Source: Terana coerulea (lineage: Eukaryota > Basidiomycota > Agaricomycetes > Polyporales > Phanerochaetaceae). From it: a DNA stretch of 64,000 nt. The notes beneath the pieces were generated by a model. That model saw nothing but the letters and a program-made list of their open reading frames with translations, was not told the DNA's origin and made no database searches. The DNA lies in contig JAKOGH010000825.1 of assembly GCA_024811115.1 (NCBI GenBank), positions 1 through 64,000 on the forward strand, given 5' to 3'. Positions 47,067-58,102 of the stretch are shown one piece after another. Position 1 is the stretch's first letter. Each line of letters starts with the position of its first letter. Both the position numbers and the translations under genes were made by a program.

Positions 47067-49289
47067 ATGTCAAGCTTTGCCCTATACGCACTCGGCGCCC
47101 TCGTTTCCGTGGCCTTGTACCTCATCGTTCCCTTCTTGTGGAGGAACTTGACTTCACCTCTCAGACATCTTCCGGGCCCACCGAGCCCAAGTCTTCTCTT
47201 CGGCAACTTCAAGGTCATACAGGATGCGGAGAATTCCGTTCCCCAGGAGCAGTGGGTCCAACAGTACGGACCAAACATAACCTACCAAGGTCTCTTTCGG
47301 GGTACGTGACTTCAAGTCGTCTGCTGCATTCAGAGCTCACGGTGATGCTACGTTTAGTCTCGCCGCCTATGGACCATGGATACAAAGTACGTTCATCGTG
47401 GCCCTCAGCTTATCGAATAGGCCTGACTGGCTCACGGCTGCAGAGCACTCCATCACATCCTCACACATTCCGTGGACTACCAGAGGTCCGCTCCCTCTCG
47501 ATACCACTTGGGTCGTATTGTAGGGCCTGGCGTCCTAGTCACAGAAGGTATGGCTCAGTCGATTGTTACTCAGTGTTGCATTCTCAACCATATACTAGAG
47601 GAGCAGCACCGACAGCAGGTAAGTGTATAGACTATGAGGCGCTGAACATAGCCTGAACTTCATTCAAGCGGCGGGTTATGAACCCCGCTTTCGGACCAGC
47701 CCAGATCAGAGAGCTCACGGACATCTTCACAGAGAAGTCGAATCAGGCAAGCATGTCATCTAGAGCAGTCCTAATCATACTGATGTCCGTACTTAGCTCC
47801 GCGATTTGTGGTCTGCAGAGATCAGCAAGGCCGGAGGTGGCTCTACCAAGATCGACGCATTGGCATGGCTCAGCAAGGCTACGCTCGATATCATCGGAGT
47901 GGCCGGTATGACAAAACCCGTTGGTAAATTTACCGGAGATCTAACATAACTCTACGCTCAGGTTTCAACTACACGTTCGATGCTCTCAATCCTGAGGGTT
48001 CCGAAAACGAGCTGAATACAGCATTCAACACCATATTCAACCCGCGGAACGGAACACCATTCCTCGCCATGTTTCAAGGTATTTTCCCGCCTCTACGTCT
48101 CATCGTAAGCGCACAGTTACCTTTGCTAATGTGGGCGCACGTACTCACGACTTACCATCCTCAGAAAACTGCGGAGAGCCGACGCGCAGAGCACGCGCAA
48201 AGTGTCATGCGTCGCATAGGCCTTCAACTGATCGCGGAGAAGAAAGCGGCCATCCTGGCCGAAACCCGAGAGAAGGGCCGGGGCGTCGAACGGAAAGACC
48301 TCACCAGCCGCGATCTCCTCACGCTGTTGATTAGGTCGAACATGGCCACCGACATTCCGGAGGGCCAGCGGCTCTCCGACGACGAAGTCCTCGCCCGTTA
48401 GTCATCACCTCTGTGCATTCCCACTCAATCTGACACATTCGCTTGCAGAGGTCCCGACGTTCATCGTTGCTGGTCATGAGACTACTAGTACGGGGACGAT
48501 GTGGTGCTTGTTCGCCCTTACGCAGTCGCCGGACGTTCAGACGAAACTGCGGAACGAGCTCCTGCAAGTCCAGACGGAAACACCGACGATGGACGAGCTT
48601 ATGGCTCTGCCGTACCTGGACATGGTCGTAAAGGAGACCCTGCGACACCATGCACCGGTGCCTTCGACGTCGCGTGTGGCTATGAAGGACAGCATCATCC
48701 CCGTGAGCACGCCTTTCACCGACAGGAAAGGACAAATGTGCGACCACATCAGGTGGGTCCGGGGTATTACCGTTGAGATTGTGCCTCTGACCGGTCGCGC
48801 GCAGGATTGGCAAGGGAGATATGATATTCCTCCCGATATTGGCCCTCAACCGGTCCAAGGAGCTGTGGGGCGAGGATGCACATGAGTTCAAGTAAGTCAC
48901 AATGTGGTAGACTCGAGGTTCACACTTTAATAATACCTTCTAGGCCTGAGCGGTGGGAGCACACCCCTGAGAAGATCAGCAACATTCCAGGCGTATGGGG
49001 CAACCTTCTCACTTTCCTTGGCGGCCCGCGCGCCTGCATAGGCTATCGGTTCTCCCTCGTCGAGTTCGTCTCCTATATTATCACCACCTGCCTTCTTCCT
49101 AACGTCAGCTTGCCTTATAGGATGAAAGCACTCCTGTTCGCTCTCGTCCGCGCATTTGAGTTCGAGCTCGCCGTCAGGCCGGAAGATGTGCAGAAGAAGG
49201 CGTCCATCGTCCAACGGCCGGTCATCAAGAGCGAACCGGAGAAAAAATACCAGATGCCACTAATCATCAAGCCGTACCGCCCTTCATAG
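47067..49289 (+). CDS. Cytochrome P450 monooxygenase (CYP5150-like)
   Basis: Haem-thiolate monooxygenase of the ER membrane, served by an NADPH-P450 reductase encoded elsewhere. Seen in order: N-terminal membrane anchor ([20 protein letters not shown]) and proline hinge (LPGPPSP); a segment reading [18 protein letters not shown]; the I-helix VAGHETTS (about 48,463); the K-helix ETLR; PERW; and the haem loop [10 protein letters not shown] with the ligand Cys at 49,035-49,037. About eleven exons with 50-60 bp introns, one with a GC donor (47,747-47,796). The intron with a CTAAC branch point near 49,057-49,113 could be mistaken for coding since it stays open. Odd: the first exon joins the next in frame only if one G of the GGGG run at 47,298-47,301 is dropped. 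Substrate unknown. The CYP family is judged from overall resemblance and is tentative; being a P450 is not. Confidence 0.92.
47747..47796 (+). other. GC-AG intron in the P450 gene
   Basis: A 50-bp intron beginning GCAAGC and ending TTAG with a CTAATC branch-like site at 47,771. No GT donor nearby keeps the frame [18 protein letters not shown] donors are a known minor class in fungi. Confidence 0.7.
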
Positions 49290-49709
49290 ATGCATCTGGG
49301 GCTGCTGTCTCGCAAGGTTTGGAGATAAGGACGATGGCTTTGGGTTGATGGATGTTGGCATGTATCCTACAGTAGGAGTAATTGCATTGGCGATTCTTTG
49401 CCGGAGACACCGTAAAGCTGGCCTGGCTGTTCATTACTAAGGAGCTGCTGGTCGAGCTAGTACCGCTCTGGGCACCGGGATCCGGGCAGCCTGGACCACA
49501 GAGCACACTACACTAGTACTCGAAAGCTCAACATTCTGAAAGGCACGAGCATTACAGGCGAGGATAAAATCAAATATCAACACAGCAAGATGCAATATGA
49601 TGTTGCTCTCACCAAGGGCTCGTGTCGTTGATCAGACAAAAGTCCAGATGAAGCTCGCGCAGGTTTAGAGTGCAAACTCGGACAATGAAAGTTAGTTGAA
49701 CGACCTATG
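49290..49709. other. Intergenic, P450 3' flank
   Basis: No supported gene. A minus-strand 79-codon frame (49,267-49,506) overlaps the P450 end and is not credible. The TSD copy GACCTATG of the adjacent transposon is at 49,702-49,709. Confidence 0.5.
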
Positions 49710-50451
49710 TAAGGCTCCAACCATTTACTTTAATTACTCTTTTAAACCCTTTACAACTCTTTACCTTTACCTTTAAACTACAAAACGGCTGTAAAGGGGT
49801 GTAAACTGTTTAGTAAAGAGTATGTAAAGGATATCGCCTGGGGCACATAGATCATTGCTGCGAGCGTCCAGACAATAATGTAGGTGTAGACTGTTGTGCA
49901 GCAACAACATGTCTGATCATGCCGACATCTTGGACAAGTTCAAACATGCAGCACGGACTCGGATGCGCTACAGCGAGTGGCAGATAAAGCTCGGAGATAT
50001 TGCCCCGCCTAGGTGCTCGTTCAACGCTGAACCAACATCTTCGTAAGGGTGCACGTCAGCAGTGATAGTTGCTGCTAATAGTTGATAGGAGGCTACTGAG
50101 ACACTCCTGACATGGCTCTTTCCTGAACAACTTCTGAGTCTTGAAAATTTGCTCTTGGATTCAGCCCAGCAGCCGCCGTCCCGCCGCGCAAGCAAAACTG
50201 TTCTGCTTTCAAGCTGACATCGACAAGAAGACCTCCTTCTCATTGAACCACGCCGCAACAGAGGCAGTAGAAAATCTGAAAATTTATTTGTGGCTTTGTA
50301 GGTAACTATACTTTCTACAGCCCTGGACTTAGTGCGGAAACACTCTATAAACTAGTCTTTACTCTTTATAAACTGTTTAATACCCTTTATTTACTCTTTA
50401 CTCTTTAACTACAAATATTTTGTAAAGGTAAAGTAAAGGGTTGGAGCCTTA
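49710..50451. mobile_element. hAT-like non-autonomous DNA transposon with 8-bp duplication
   Basis: The 742-bp element has inverted ends TAAGGCTCCAACC (left) and GGTTGGAGCCTTA (right), with similarity continuing through TTTACTTTA. An exact 8-bp target duplication GACCTATG lies at 49,702-49,709 and 50,452-50,459. Ends of the form YARNG and an 8-bp duplication are features of the hAT superfamily. Subterminal arrays of GTAAAG/CTTTAC words are found near both ends (about 49,735-49,830 and 50,340-50,440). The GC-richer interior has frames below 100 codons and no transposase domain, so it depends on another copy for movement. The intact duplication indicates a fairly recent insertion. Confidence 0.88.
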
Positions 50452-50635
50452 GACCTATGTCCCTTGCAAATCCAGTAAACTCTATTTTCCAAGGACACTC
50501 CTGAGTCTAGGTTCAAATGCAAGAGCACGAATTCTAGCCTATGCTACTGTAGCAGCTAGAAGCCTGGAAGGCTAGAACCAAGGAAGACCCAACTGAGGGA
50601 AGGTTGAAGTGAGGTTGGTCGGCGGAAGCAAAAGG

Positions 50636-50716
50636 GGCTCAACCGGGATTCGAACCCGGGATCCCTTGCAAGTGGAAGCACCCAAAGCAAGTATCTTACC
50701 TCTAGACCATTGAGCC
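50636..50716 (-). tRNA. tRNA-Pro(UGG) with a 10-nt intron
   Basis: The cloverleaf reads on the minus strand: acceptor GGCTCAA pairs with TTGAGCC, the D-arm is TGGTCTAGAGG, and the T-arm CCCGGGTTCGAATCCCGG contains the B box. The anticodon stem CTTGC/GCAAG encloses 17 nt, that is a loop TTTGGG+T with the anticodon TGG and about 10 nt of intron after position 37. Both internal RNA polymerase III boxes are present; a short T4 follows downstream. CCA is not encoded, as in eukaryotes. Confidence 0.9.
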
Positions 50717-50848
50717 GATAGAGGAAAGCTTCTGGTGTTCCATATATTATGACTACACTCCAGACCACAGTGCAAGTGCGTCATCGCCATTTGGATCCGC
50801 TCCAACTCTCCAAATCTTTGTTCATGGACTCCATGCCATAGCCTCCAC

Positions 50849-50857
50849 TATATATAA
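50849..50857 (+). promoter_or_regulatory. TATA box of the small tail-CC gene
   Basis: TATATATAA 86 bp before the start codon at 50,943, followed by a pyrimidine-rich leader. Confidence 0.6.
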
Positions 50858-50942
50858 CGCCGTTCTCCTACGCACATCGCTATTCACTCCCGCCACACAC
50901 CTCTGCAAGTCCAAACAACTACTCTTCGCAACCTCATTCGCC

Positions 50943-51208
50943 ATGCAGACCTCTGAGCAACCAACCTACCCTCCCACTGCACACACACATCCTCGCAGTG
51001 CATCCGTCGTTGCCGCGCAGCCAGCCCCTCTCTCCGCGATGGCGGTACAGCCGGGAGGGAGGAACGATGAGGGTCGGGCGGAGAGAATCCGAGGTGGCTG
51101 TATCCCTTGTCCGGTATGTCCACACTCCCTACGTCCGCTTGTGTATCGCTAAAGCTATAATGTCAGGGAGGAGGCATGTGCTTCATCATACCCTTGCCAT
51201 GCTGTTAA
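50943..51208 (+). CDS. Small 70-residue protein ending in Cys-Cys, two exons
   Basis: Exon 1 (50,943-51,113) encodes a Pro/Ala-rich N-terminus followed by GRNDEGRAERIRGGCIPCP. The intron 51,114-51,166 is GTATGT...CAG. Exon 2 (51,167-51,208) adds GGGMCFIIPLPCC and a stop. There is no signal peptide. I recall basidiomycete proteins of the same plan (basic/Gly, CIPCP, then a hydrophobic PxPCC tail) but know no function. The C-terminal cysteines could be lipidated, placing the protein at a membrane; that is inference. TATA box, intron phase and the duplicated exon 2 downstream (54,540-54,581) support it as real despite its size. The gene lies head-on to the membrane protein genes (convergent, 363 bp between stops). 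Confidence 0.7.
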
Positions 51209-51571
51209 AGTGCAGCTCTCCTGGCGATTCGTCGCTTCATACGAACAAATGACCAATAGCGTACACCACCATATATGCGTTTACGACACTTCATGGACTT
51301 GCTACCGAAGCTCAATACTGTACACGCGGACATTCAAAGAACTTCATAATTGCTCACACGGAAAGATACTGTACCATTAGAATGAATGTCCAAATCACTT
51401 CTGGCGTTTTAGCCCTGATCTCCATCGTTGTCTAAGTGTCTTCATAACGCACTCGACTGTTTTCTCACCAACATGCACGCAAAATATTCGTGTTAAACTC
51501 CACTCCACTGCGTAGCCATCAACATTCGTGAAGGCATGCAAGTCGTACTACGTTCTTAAAATCCCGCCAAC
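51209..51571. other. Intergenic between convergent genes
   Basis: The 3' flanks of the small gene and of membrane protein gene 1. The same region recurs at 54,582-54,796, showing it belongs to the duplicated unit. No other feature seen. Confidence 0.5.
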
Positions 51572-54045
51572 TCATTCCCTCTCGGCCAGCCCGTAATCTG
51601 TGCCCGCCGTCTTCCTTCTGACCAACCCTTCTCTGATACTAATCCCCATATTCACATCAAACTGACCGGCCCGTCGTAGATTGTCCTGGCACGGATTATC
51701 CACCTCCGCTATGCGCTCTGCGATGGCTGTGTCTTGACCAATCAACCAAGTTAGCGGAAGCAGCCCAGTAGTTTCAAGGGCCACGTTTGTGAGCTGCGAC
51801 ATTCCCGTGCGGCCGATGAGGATGACAGAAAGGACTAAGAGGCAGATTGAGGTACCGAGACCGACGTATAGCTGTAAGAATACGTGAGATTCACGTACAG
51901 CGTGTAGAAGCGAGAACCCTTACCGGTACGGCGTTGAGCTGGTTGTGTTTCAGCATCATTAGCAGGGTGGCAGAGAATGGGTCAAACAGCGACGTACATT
52001 TAAACGAGACCGGATGAATTGAGTATTCACAGTCGCTTCACCTACGAAAGTCTGAACGACAGACTGTCCAGCCTGTCCCGGTAAACGATTGACGTCAATG
52101 TTCCTGCCTTGTGGCGGTGGATTGCCTGTCAGTACCAGCAGTTCACGATCACGAGAGATTTGCAGACGTACCATACCAATAGATTGCAGCATACGCATTG
52201 GCGATGTACTGATTGAGGTCCGCTAGAGATACTGTCACATTGGGCAACAGATCGCTGTTGTCCCCACCTTACCCCGTATTCGCGCCAGATATCGCTGTCG
52301 CTACAACTTGCGGTGCTGCGCGGGGGACCAAATAGGATTGCACGAACCTATAAGTTTCGCCATGTTAGCGCAGAACAGCTGGAAATATCATGCTAAACAA
52401 ACGCGTCGAAGAAGCTCGAAGTGTGGCAAGACTGCTGCGTGCCCGGGTCCGTGCCATTGGTATACCACATACAGAACTGGTTATCACTTGCTGGGCTGTC
52501 GTTCGGTATGAACTGAGCCTGGAGGGATAGATGCAGTGTCCGTGAGATCTCAATGTCAGAACAACTGAAAGCTTACGATGGAGAGCAGTGGGTCAAACGA
52601 CGGTTCGGGGCCTGCCACTCGTGCCAGGTTGCAGCGGCCTGCTTAAATGGTTCCTCAGCCAGGAGTCCTGTCGCAGCTGAGACCTCGACGGTAGTATTCT
52701 TAACCGCAACGTTGCATGCTAAGATTTGCATCGCGTTAAGCTCGATAGCTAAACTCAACACTCTCAGCCTTGCTCAAGTAAAGGTTGACTAGCACGCACT
52801 TGTGTTGTGATGCCCGTAAATGCCCTTCGGAAAGATAGGTAGAAGGGACTGCGTGGAGCCGGATATGTCTGTGACGTTTACACTCGCACCGACGATTATG
52901 GTGGGAATACTTCCGTTGAGGTCTGACGCCATTGTAGTAATAAACGTGAGCGAAGGGTTAGCTGTTCGACTGAAATATCAGCATGGATCATCTGCCACAT
53001 TGTAAAGACAAAGGTACGCACCGAGTGGTAGGCTCACGTTCGGAAACAACGGGTCGGTGAACAGAGTGAAACTCGCATCATTTCCTACGCCCAAATCGTC
53101 GCAGCCCGTCGGGCTATCCTCGACAGGAATAAACTCGACTATCTGGGCATTCGGCACAGTACCACAGTCGACCTGGAATTGGGTGGCATTTACCGTGACG
53201 TTGCCAACCCCGCCGGACAGCGGCGTGATGGTATCGTACAGCGTGCTGTTCAAGAGACCTGGAGTTTCAATGGTAGGATACAGCGGCAAGACCTGGAGGA
53301 TTGAATATATCGATTCTGGGAAACTGACCGGGGTACCAGAGTCAAGTAAACCGTGAGAAATGCCACAAGTGATTTACTCACTATTTGCCAGCATCATTGG
53401 TGTCTAGATTGCTTGCCAAAGGCACAACACGACCGAGCTGCGTCTGCTGCACGGAGCTAGTCGTCACATTGAATGCCACAACGTTGAACAAGCTCGGCGT
53501 AGTGATGTGGAAAACGAAAATTCCCGTGAGGTATAGCGCGATGAGGACGATCCTGCTGGGGAAGTACGGACCACAACTTGATTCCATAGGACGATCACAG
53601 AGGATCCAAGGCCGAGCCATGCGTTGGACTGATCGTGAAGAGCTGACAGCGTTTGCGGGACGTGGAACTCCCGCTGAAGTGCCAGCTGCTGAGTGAAAAG
53701 GACCAGTAGCGCAGAAAATACCTAGCAGGCTTAGAGTGAGCATCATTGATATAGCATGCCGCGATAGATGAGCAGGCTCACCGTTCCAATGACTTGGGAT
53801 ACAGCTGTGACGACCGTAGATAGTCTGTCGGCGCGGGCTCCGGGGTCAACGATGACTCGGTGCTCATAGTGATGCGAGATGACAATAACCAAAGCCACAT
53901 GGGCTAGAATGAGAATGACATGCAATACAATGCACAAACCGACGCGCAGAATGCCGATCGCCGAGTAATGGGCTCTCTTCGAGATACCCACTTCCTCGTC
54001 TTGAGCTGCAGACAATTCGGGCGTGGGCAGGAGCGGGTCTGACAT
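51572..54045 (-). CDS. Multi-pass membrane protein, duplicate 1, one apparent frameshift
   Basis: Function unknown; the layout matches an uncharacterised basidiomycete membrane family. In order: a short cytosolic start MSDPLLPTPELSAAQ; a hydrophobic segment VGLCIVLHVILILAHVALVIVI followed by HHYEHRV; a second near VFSALLVLFTQQLALQ; a third IVLIALYLTGIFVFHITTPSLF; then a long presumably extracytoplasmic part rich in N-glycosylation sites (NVTVNATQF, ASVNVTDISG) with conserved Cys; a C-terminal segment LYVGLGTSICLLVLSVILIG; and a tail ending GLVRRKTAGTDYGLAERE. It has seven or more short introns. The start was chosen by agreement with duplicate 2; an upstream in-frame Met exists at 54,063. Odd: one base is missing near 53,551-53,562 relative to duplicate 2 (TSPA/RIVLIALY), which is either an assembly error or a sign of decay. 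Confidence 0.7.
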
Positions 54046-54464
54046 GGTCAACGAAGTAGACATGGAAGAGAACGTTGCATGTTATATGGCCAGCCTGTAA
54101 TTGATACAACCACCATGCCCCCAGCCTGCGGGAGTGTGAGGCGACTGACAATGAGCGGTGGACTTACGGAGAACGCATAACACCGCAGGCGCATCAATTA
54201 AGCATGCCGAGCTCTCCGAAGTGAGATAGCTTGTTAGAGAGCCTGTGGCATCGGAAACTTTAACGGGTCATCGGTGCACTGTCGCATATCTACAGCACAT
54301 CTGGAAGTCTGGCGGACTGGTATCGATGAGGCCTGAGCTCGAGGATGCCGCGTGCGGAGAGAATCCCAGGGATATTTCTGTCACGGTACCGGTCGGTCAC
54401 GGGTCACAAACGATCTTGGCTCGCCGCTGTCACTTGTCACACTCGTACTGCCTGACAGTTTGAG

Positions 54465-54581
54465 TACTGTCCCGTGTCCGGTATATGTTCACAATCCCTA
54501 CGTCCTCTAGTGTTGTTTTTCCTAGAGGTATCATGTCAGAAAGGAGGCATGGGTTTCATCATCCCTTGGCCATGCTGCTAA
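54465..54581 (+). pseudogene. Duplicated intron and last exon of the small tail-CC gene
   Basis: TGTCCG is followed by an intron 54,481-54,539 (GTATATG...CAG) and an exon reading KGGMGFIIPWPCC and a stop (54,540-54,581), clearly homologous to 51,108-51,208. Exon 1 is not present: upstream is the 5' flank of membrane protein gene 1. It is therefore a truncated copy created at the joint of the tandem duplication, unless a new upstream exon has been recruited. Confidence 0.75.
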
Positions 54582-54796
54582 ATTTCAGCTCTTCAGGCCA
54601 TTCGTGACGCCGCATATAATAATATAGCGGACACCACCACCACCACCCTACATGGGTTCACAACTCTTGAGGGACCCAGCTCAAGCCTACCATTTACTGT
54701 TTACACGGACGTTCAATTCACGCGGACGTGCAGAGGACTTCCTACTAACTCTTACGGAAAGATATTAGAATGAGCATTCCAAATTTTCCTCTTCGT

Positions 54797-57276
54797 TCAG
54801 CCCTTAGTCTGATCGTGATTTGTGCCCGCCGTCTTTCTCCTGGCCAGCCCTTCCCTTATGCTATCTCCCATACTCACAACAACAAACTGACCTGCTCGTC
54901 GTATATTTTCCTGGGACGGATCATTCACCTCCGCTACGCGCTCTACTATGGCAGGGTCTTGACCAATTAGCCAGATTAAAGGTAGCAACCCGGTAGTTTC
55001 GAGGGCCGGGTGAGTCAGCGGCGACGTTCCTGTGGGGCGAATGAGGATGATAGAGAAAATTAAGAGGCAGACGGAGGCGCCAAGACCGACGTATAGCTGC
55101 ACACTGAAGTTAAAAGACTTGCACTGCGGACGGAAGTACCTGGACTTACCGGCACGGCATTTAGCTGTTTTAGTGTAACCGCTCCACGTCAGTAAGATGG
55201 TCAGAGTGTGCGGGATCTGCAACGCACGTTCAAGTGAGATCGCACAAATTGAGCCCGTACAGTGGCTTCGCCTACGAATGTTCGGACAACCGGCTGTCCA
55301 GCCTGTCCTGGTAAACGGCCGACGGCAACATTCCCGGCTGGAAGTGCGCGATACTTGTTAGCACATAATGATTAATGTCAGCGAAAGACCCTTGGACGCA
55401 CCATACCAGTAAATTGTGGCGTACGCATTAGCTATGTACTGGGTAAGGTCTGCCAAAGACACAGTCGCATCTGGGAGTGCATTACTGTTATCCAGGCACA
55501 GTCCTATGTCAAATGATTGTTGTGCGGCGCGAGGGGCCAAGTAGGACTGGACGAATCTGTGGGTGCCAACAAAGATAGTCAGCGAAGGAAGAGCCCAGAT
55601 CAACGTAGCTACGTACGTGTCCAGCAGATTGGAAATGTGGCATGACTGCTGCGTCCCGAGATCCGTCCCATTAGTGTACCATAAGCAAAACAGGTTGTCG
55701 CTTGCTGGGGCATCAAGTGGTATGATCGGAACCTACGTAATGCAGCAGCGGCTGTGTTCATGAAGTGTACCAGTAGAGACGGGCAATATGAGAGAGAAAA
55801 ACTCACAGTCGATAGCAGTGGGTCAGACGAGGGCTCGGGAGCCTGCCATTCATGCCACCCCGCAGTGGACTGTGTGAAGGGTTCCTTCTCCAGTAGTCCT
55901 GTGGCACCTGAGACGTTGACGGTGGTGTTTCTCACGACGACGTTGCACGCCAAAATCTGCATTGCGCTCAGCTCAACAGCTGAACGTCCCGCTCTCAGAA
56001 TCTGCTCGTATAAACACTCGTCACGACGACGTACTTGTGTTGAAGTGTCCAGAAATACCGCGCGGGAAGACGGGTACGAAGGATTCTGCAAAGCCGGACA
56101 CGTCTGTAACGTTTACACTGGCTGCGACCATAATGGTGGGTATGCTATCGTTCAAGTTTGATGTGATCATAGCCCCAAACGTCAATGAGGGGTTGGCTAT
56201 CACGGTACCATAAAATATTTAGTAAAACTAGTACACTCCATGTAAATAAAAGTACATACCGATGGGAATGCTCACGGTCTGAAACAACGGGTCGGTAGAA
56301 ATTGTGAAACTCGCATCAAAGACTGCTCCCAAGTCGCCGCAATCCTCCAGACTACGTTCGCCAGTAGTGAAATCGACTATTCGAGCATTTGGTACGGTGC
56401 CGCAGTCGACCTGGAACTGAGTGGCATTCACTGTGACGTCGCCAATTGCACTGGGTAGTGGTGTGATGGTGTCGTAGAGAGTGCTGTTCAGGAGACCTGG
56501 AGTCTCCATGCTAGGGTATAGCGGCAAGACCTCGAGGATCGAATATATTGACTCTGGAAAGCTGTCGAAGGTTCTTGAGCAAAAAAGAGGTATGATGATT
56601 GAATTACTCTCACAGTTTACCGGCGTTATTGGTATCAGTATTGTCCAGAAGTGGCACAACACGGCCAAGCTGAGTTGGCTGAACGATGCTGCTTGTCACA
56701 TTGTATGTCACAACGTTGAACAAACTTGGTGCGGTGATGTGGAAAATGAAGATACCGAGGAGGTACAGAGTTATGATAACAATACGAGCAGGCGACGTAC
56801 CACCCGCCACTTGGTTCCACAGAACTTCGCTGGAGGAGCCAAGACCAAGCCAAGCGGCACACTTGTCATGGAGAGAAGACAGCGTTTGTGGGTCATTGAG
56901 CTCTCGTTGCAGTGCTAGCTGCTGGGTGAGGACAACCAGTATCGTGGAGAAAACCTGGTAAAATCAATATGAGTATCGTGGTCATAGTACGCGGTGGGTG
57001 CAGAGCAATTACCGTCCCAATGACTTGTGACACGGCTGTAACAGCAGTCGATAGTCTGTCAGCGTGAGTCCCGGGGTCGACGGAGACTCGGTGCTCGTGA
57101 TGATGAGCAATGACTACGACTAAAGCCGCATGAGCGAGGGTGAGGACAGCGTGCAGCGCAATACATAAGTGTACGCGGGACGTCATGGCGGGCAAGAAAC
57201 GATTACAGCTTAGGGCATCCTCTTTCTCCTTTTGGGCTGCAGACAGTTCAGAGACAGGCAGAAGTGGGTCTGACAT
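54797..57276 (-). CDS. Multi-pass membrane protein, duplicate 2
   Basis: Paralogue of 51,572-54,045 with the same exon plan. N-terminus MSDPLLPVSELSAAQ; first membrane segment LCIALHAVLTLAHAALVVVIA; FSTILVVLTQQLALQ; IVIITLYLLGIFIFHITAPSLF; external part with TVNATQFQVDCGTVPNARIV, ASVNVTDVSG, AMQILACNVVVRNTTVNVSG and LFCLWYTNGTDLGTQQSC; final membrane segment LYVGLGASVCLLIFSIILI; basic tail GLARRKTAGTNHDQTKG. All exons join in frame through short GT-AG introns, so this copy looks intact. Presumably at the plasma membrane or endomembranes with a large glycosylated loop; function unknown. It serves as the reference for judging damage in copy 1. Confidence 0.75.
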
Positions 57277-57540
57277 GGTCGTCGAGAGTGGACTGGGAGA
57301 CAACACTGTAATCTATATTGTCAGTCTTGAGTAACTCCAGCCCTCTCCCGCCGAAGGGAAGGTGACGAGGACTCGTTACAAGCGGTTGCCTTACGGGGAA
57401 CTCCTAGTACCGTAGCCTGTAGGCGCATCATTTGAGCACGGCGCCGAGCTGTCCGAGTGGAGATTGGATGCCGTAAACCTGTAGGACTGGCGATCTCGGT
57501 AACTTTCATAAGAGTTACGCACATTTCCGCGAATCACATT

Positions 57541-58102
57541 GATGTGCTGAATCACTGTGCTTCCCATGCCTTGATGCATATGGCAGGCACAGGCATGTGT
57601 GGTCCCTAAGTGGAAGTCATGTCAGCGGTAAGTCCTCGCTAACAACACAGGATACGTACGAAACTGAGCGGTGGTACCCATACTCATTCCCAGATATAAC
57701 ACCATCAGAGCCAAGCGCTTCGTATCAGGACATCGATTGGATTGGTGGTGATGTAGCCCACGACTAAGCCGTGCGCTTTGGAGCCAAACCCTGTTGGCCC
57801 CGTCCTCGGCGGATCAGTGAAACAAGCTACTCTGGACCTTTCGAACTCTGGTGCGCACTGCATCCCCGTGCTGCGTGAGTTTACTAGATAATGATCAGGA
57901 TGCCAGTCCTCGGTCCAGCATGATTCGCGGTCCACTCACCTCACCATCCTTCCCAAGCCGCTTAGCATGCTGACGTATACTTGAGTCCGCCAGTGTGGTC
58001 GTAGAGTCATCGTCTTGCACTTGACTTGCATTCGTACGTGACCATGGCACACATTAGAGTCGCTGCAGTTATACATACATCTTATATATGACCTTCAGCA
58101 TC
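57541..58102 (-). other. Intergenic, possible extra 3' exons of the Ecm11-like gene
   Basis: Minus-strand 58,019-57,940 reads LQDDDSTTTLADSSIRQHAK and on to RLGKDGE, and 57,870-57,814 reads HGDAVRTRVRKVQSSLFH and a stop. A GTATGA donor just before the Ecm11-like stop would splice to them in frame. This would give a longer C-terminus. Without transcripts it remains a possibility. Otherwise the region holds only an unsupported 76-codon frame (57,705-57,935). Confidence 0.3.

Larger units (their letters stand above)
51110..54465. repeat. Tandem segmental duplication, unit 1
   Basis: From the intron of the small tail-CC gene through membrane protein gene 1 and its 5' flank. It is matched in order by unit 2 (about 54,465-57,540). 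The matching 5' flanks share 'gtaggcgcatca' and 'gccgagctntccgagtg'-like words (54,190 and 57,420). Confidence 0.75.
54465..57540. repeat. Tandem segmental duplication, unit 2
   Basis: The second copy of the 3.1-3.4 kb unit: truncated tail-CC exon, intergenic spacer, membrane protein gene 2 and 5' flank. Protein-level divergence between the two copies is substantial, so the duplication is not recent. Confidence 0.75.

Noticed and set aside
54245..54463. 72-codon plus frame as a new first exon for the orphan tail-CC exon
   Set aside because: It ends in a stop before the splice site and in the wrong frame.
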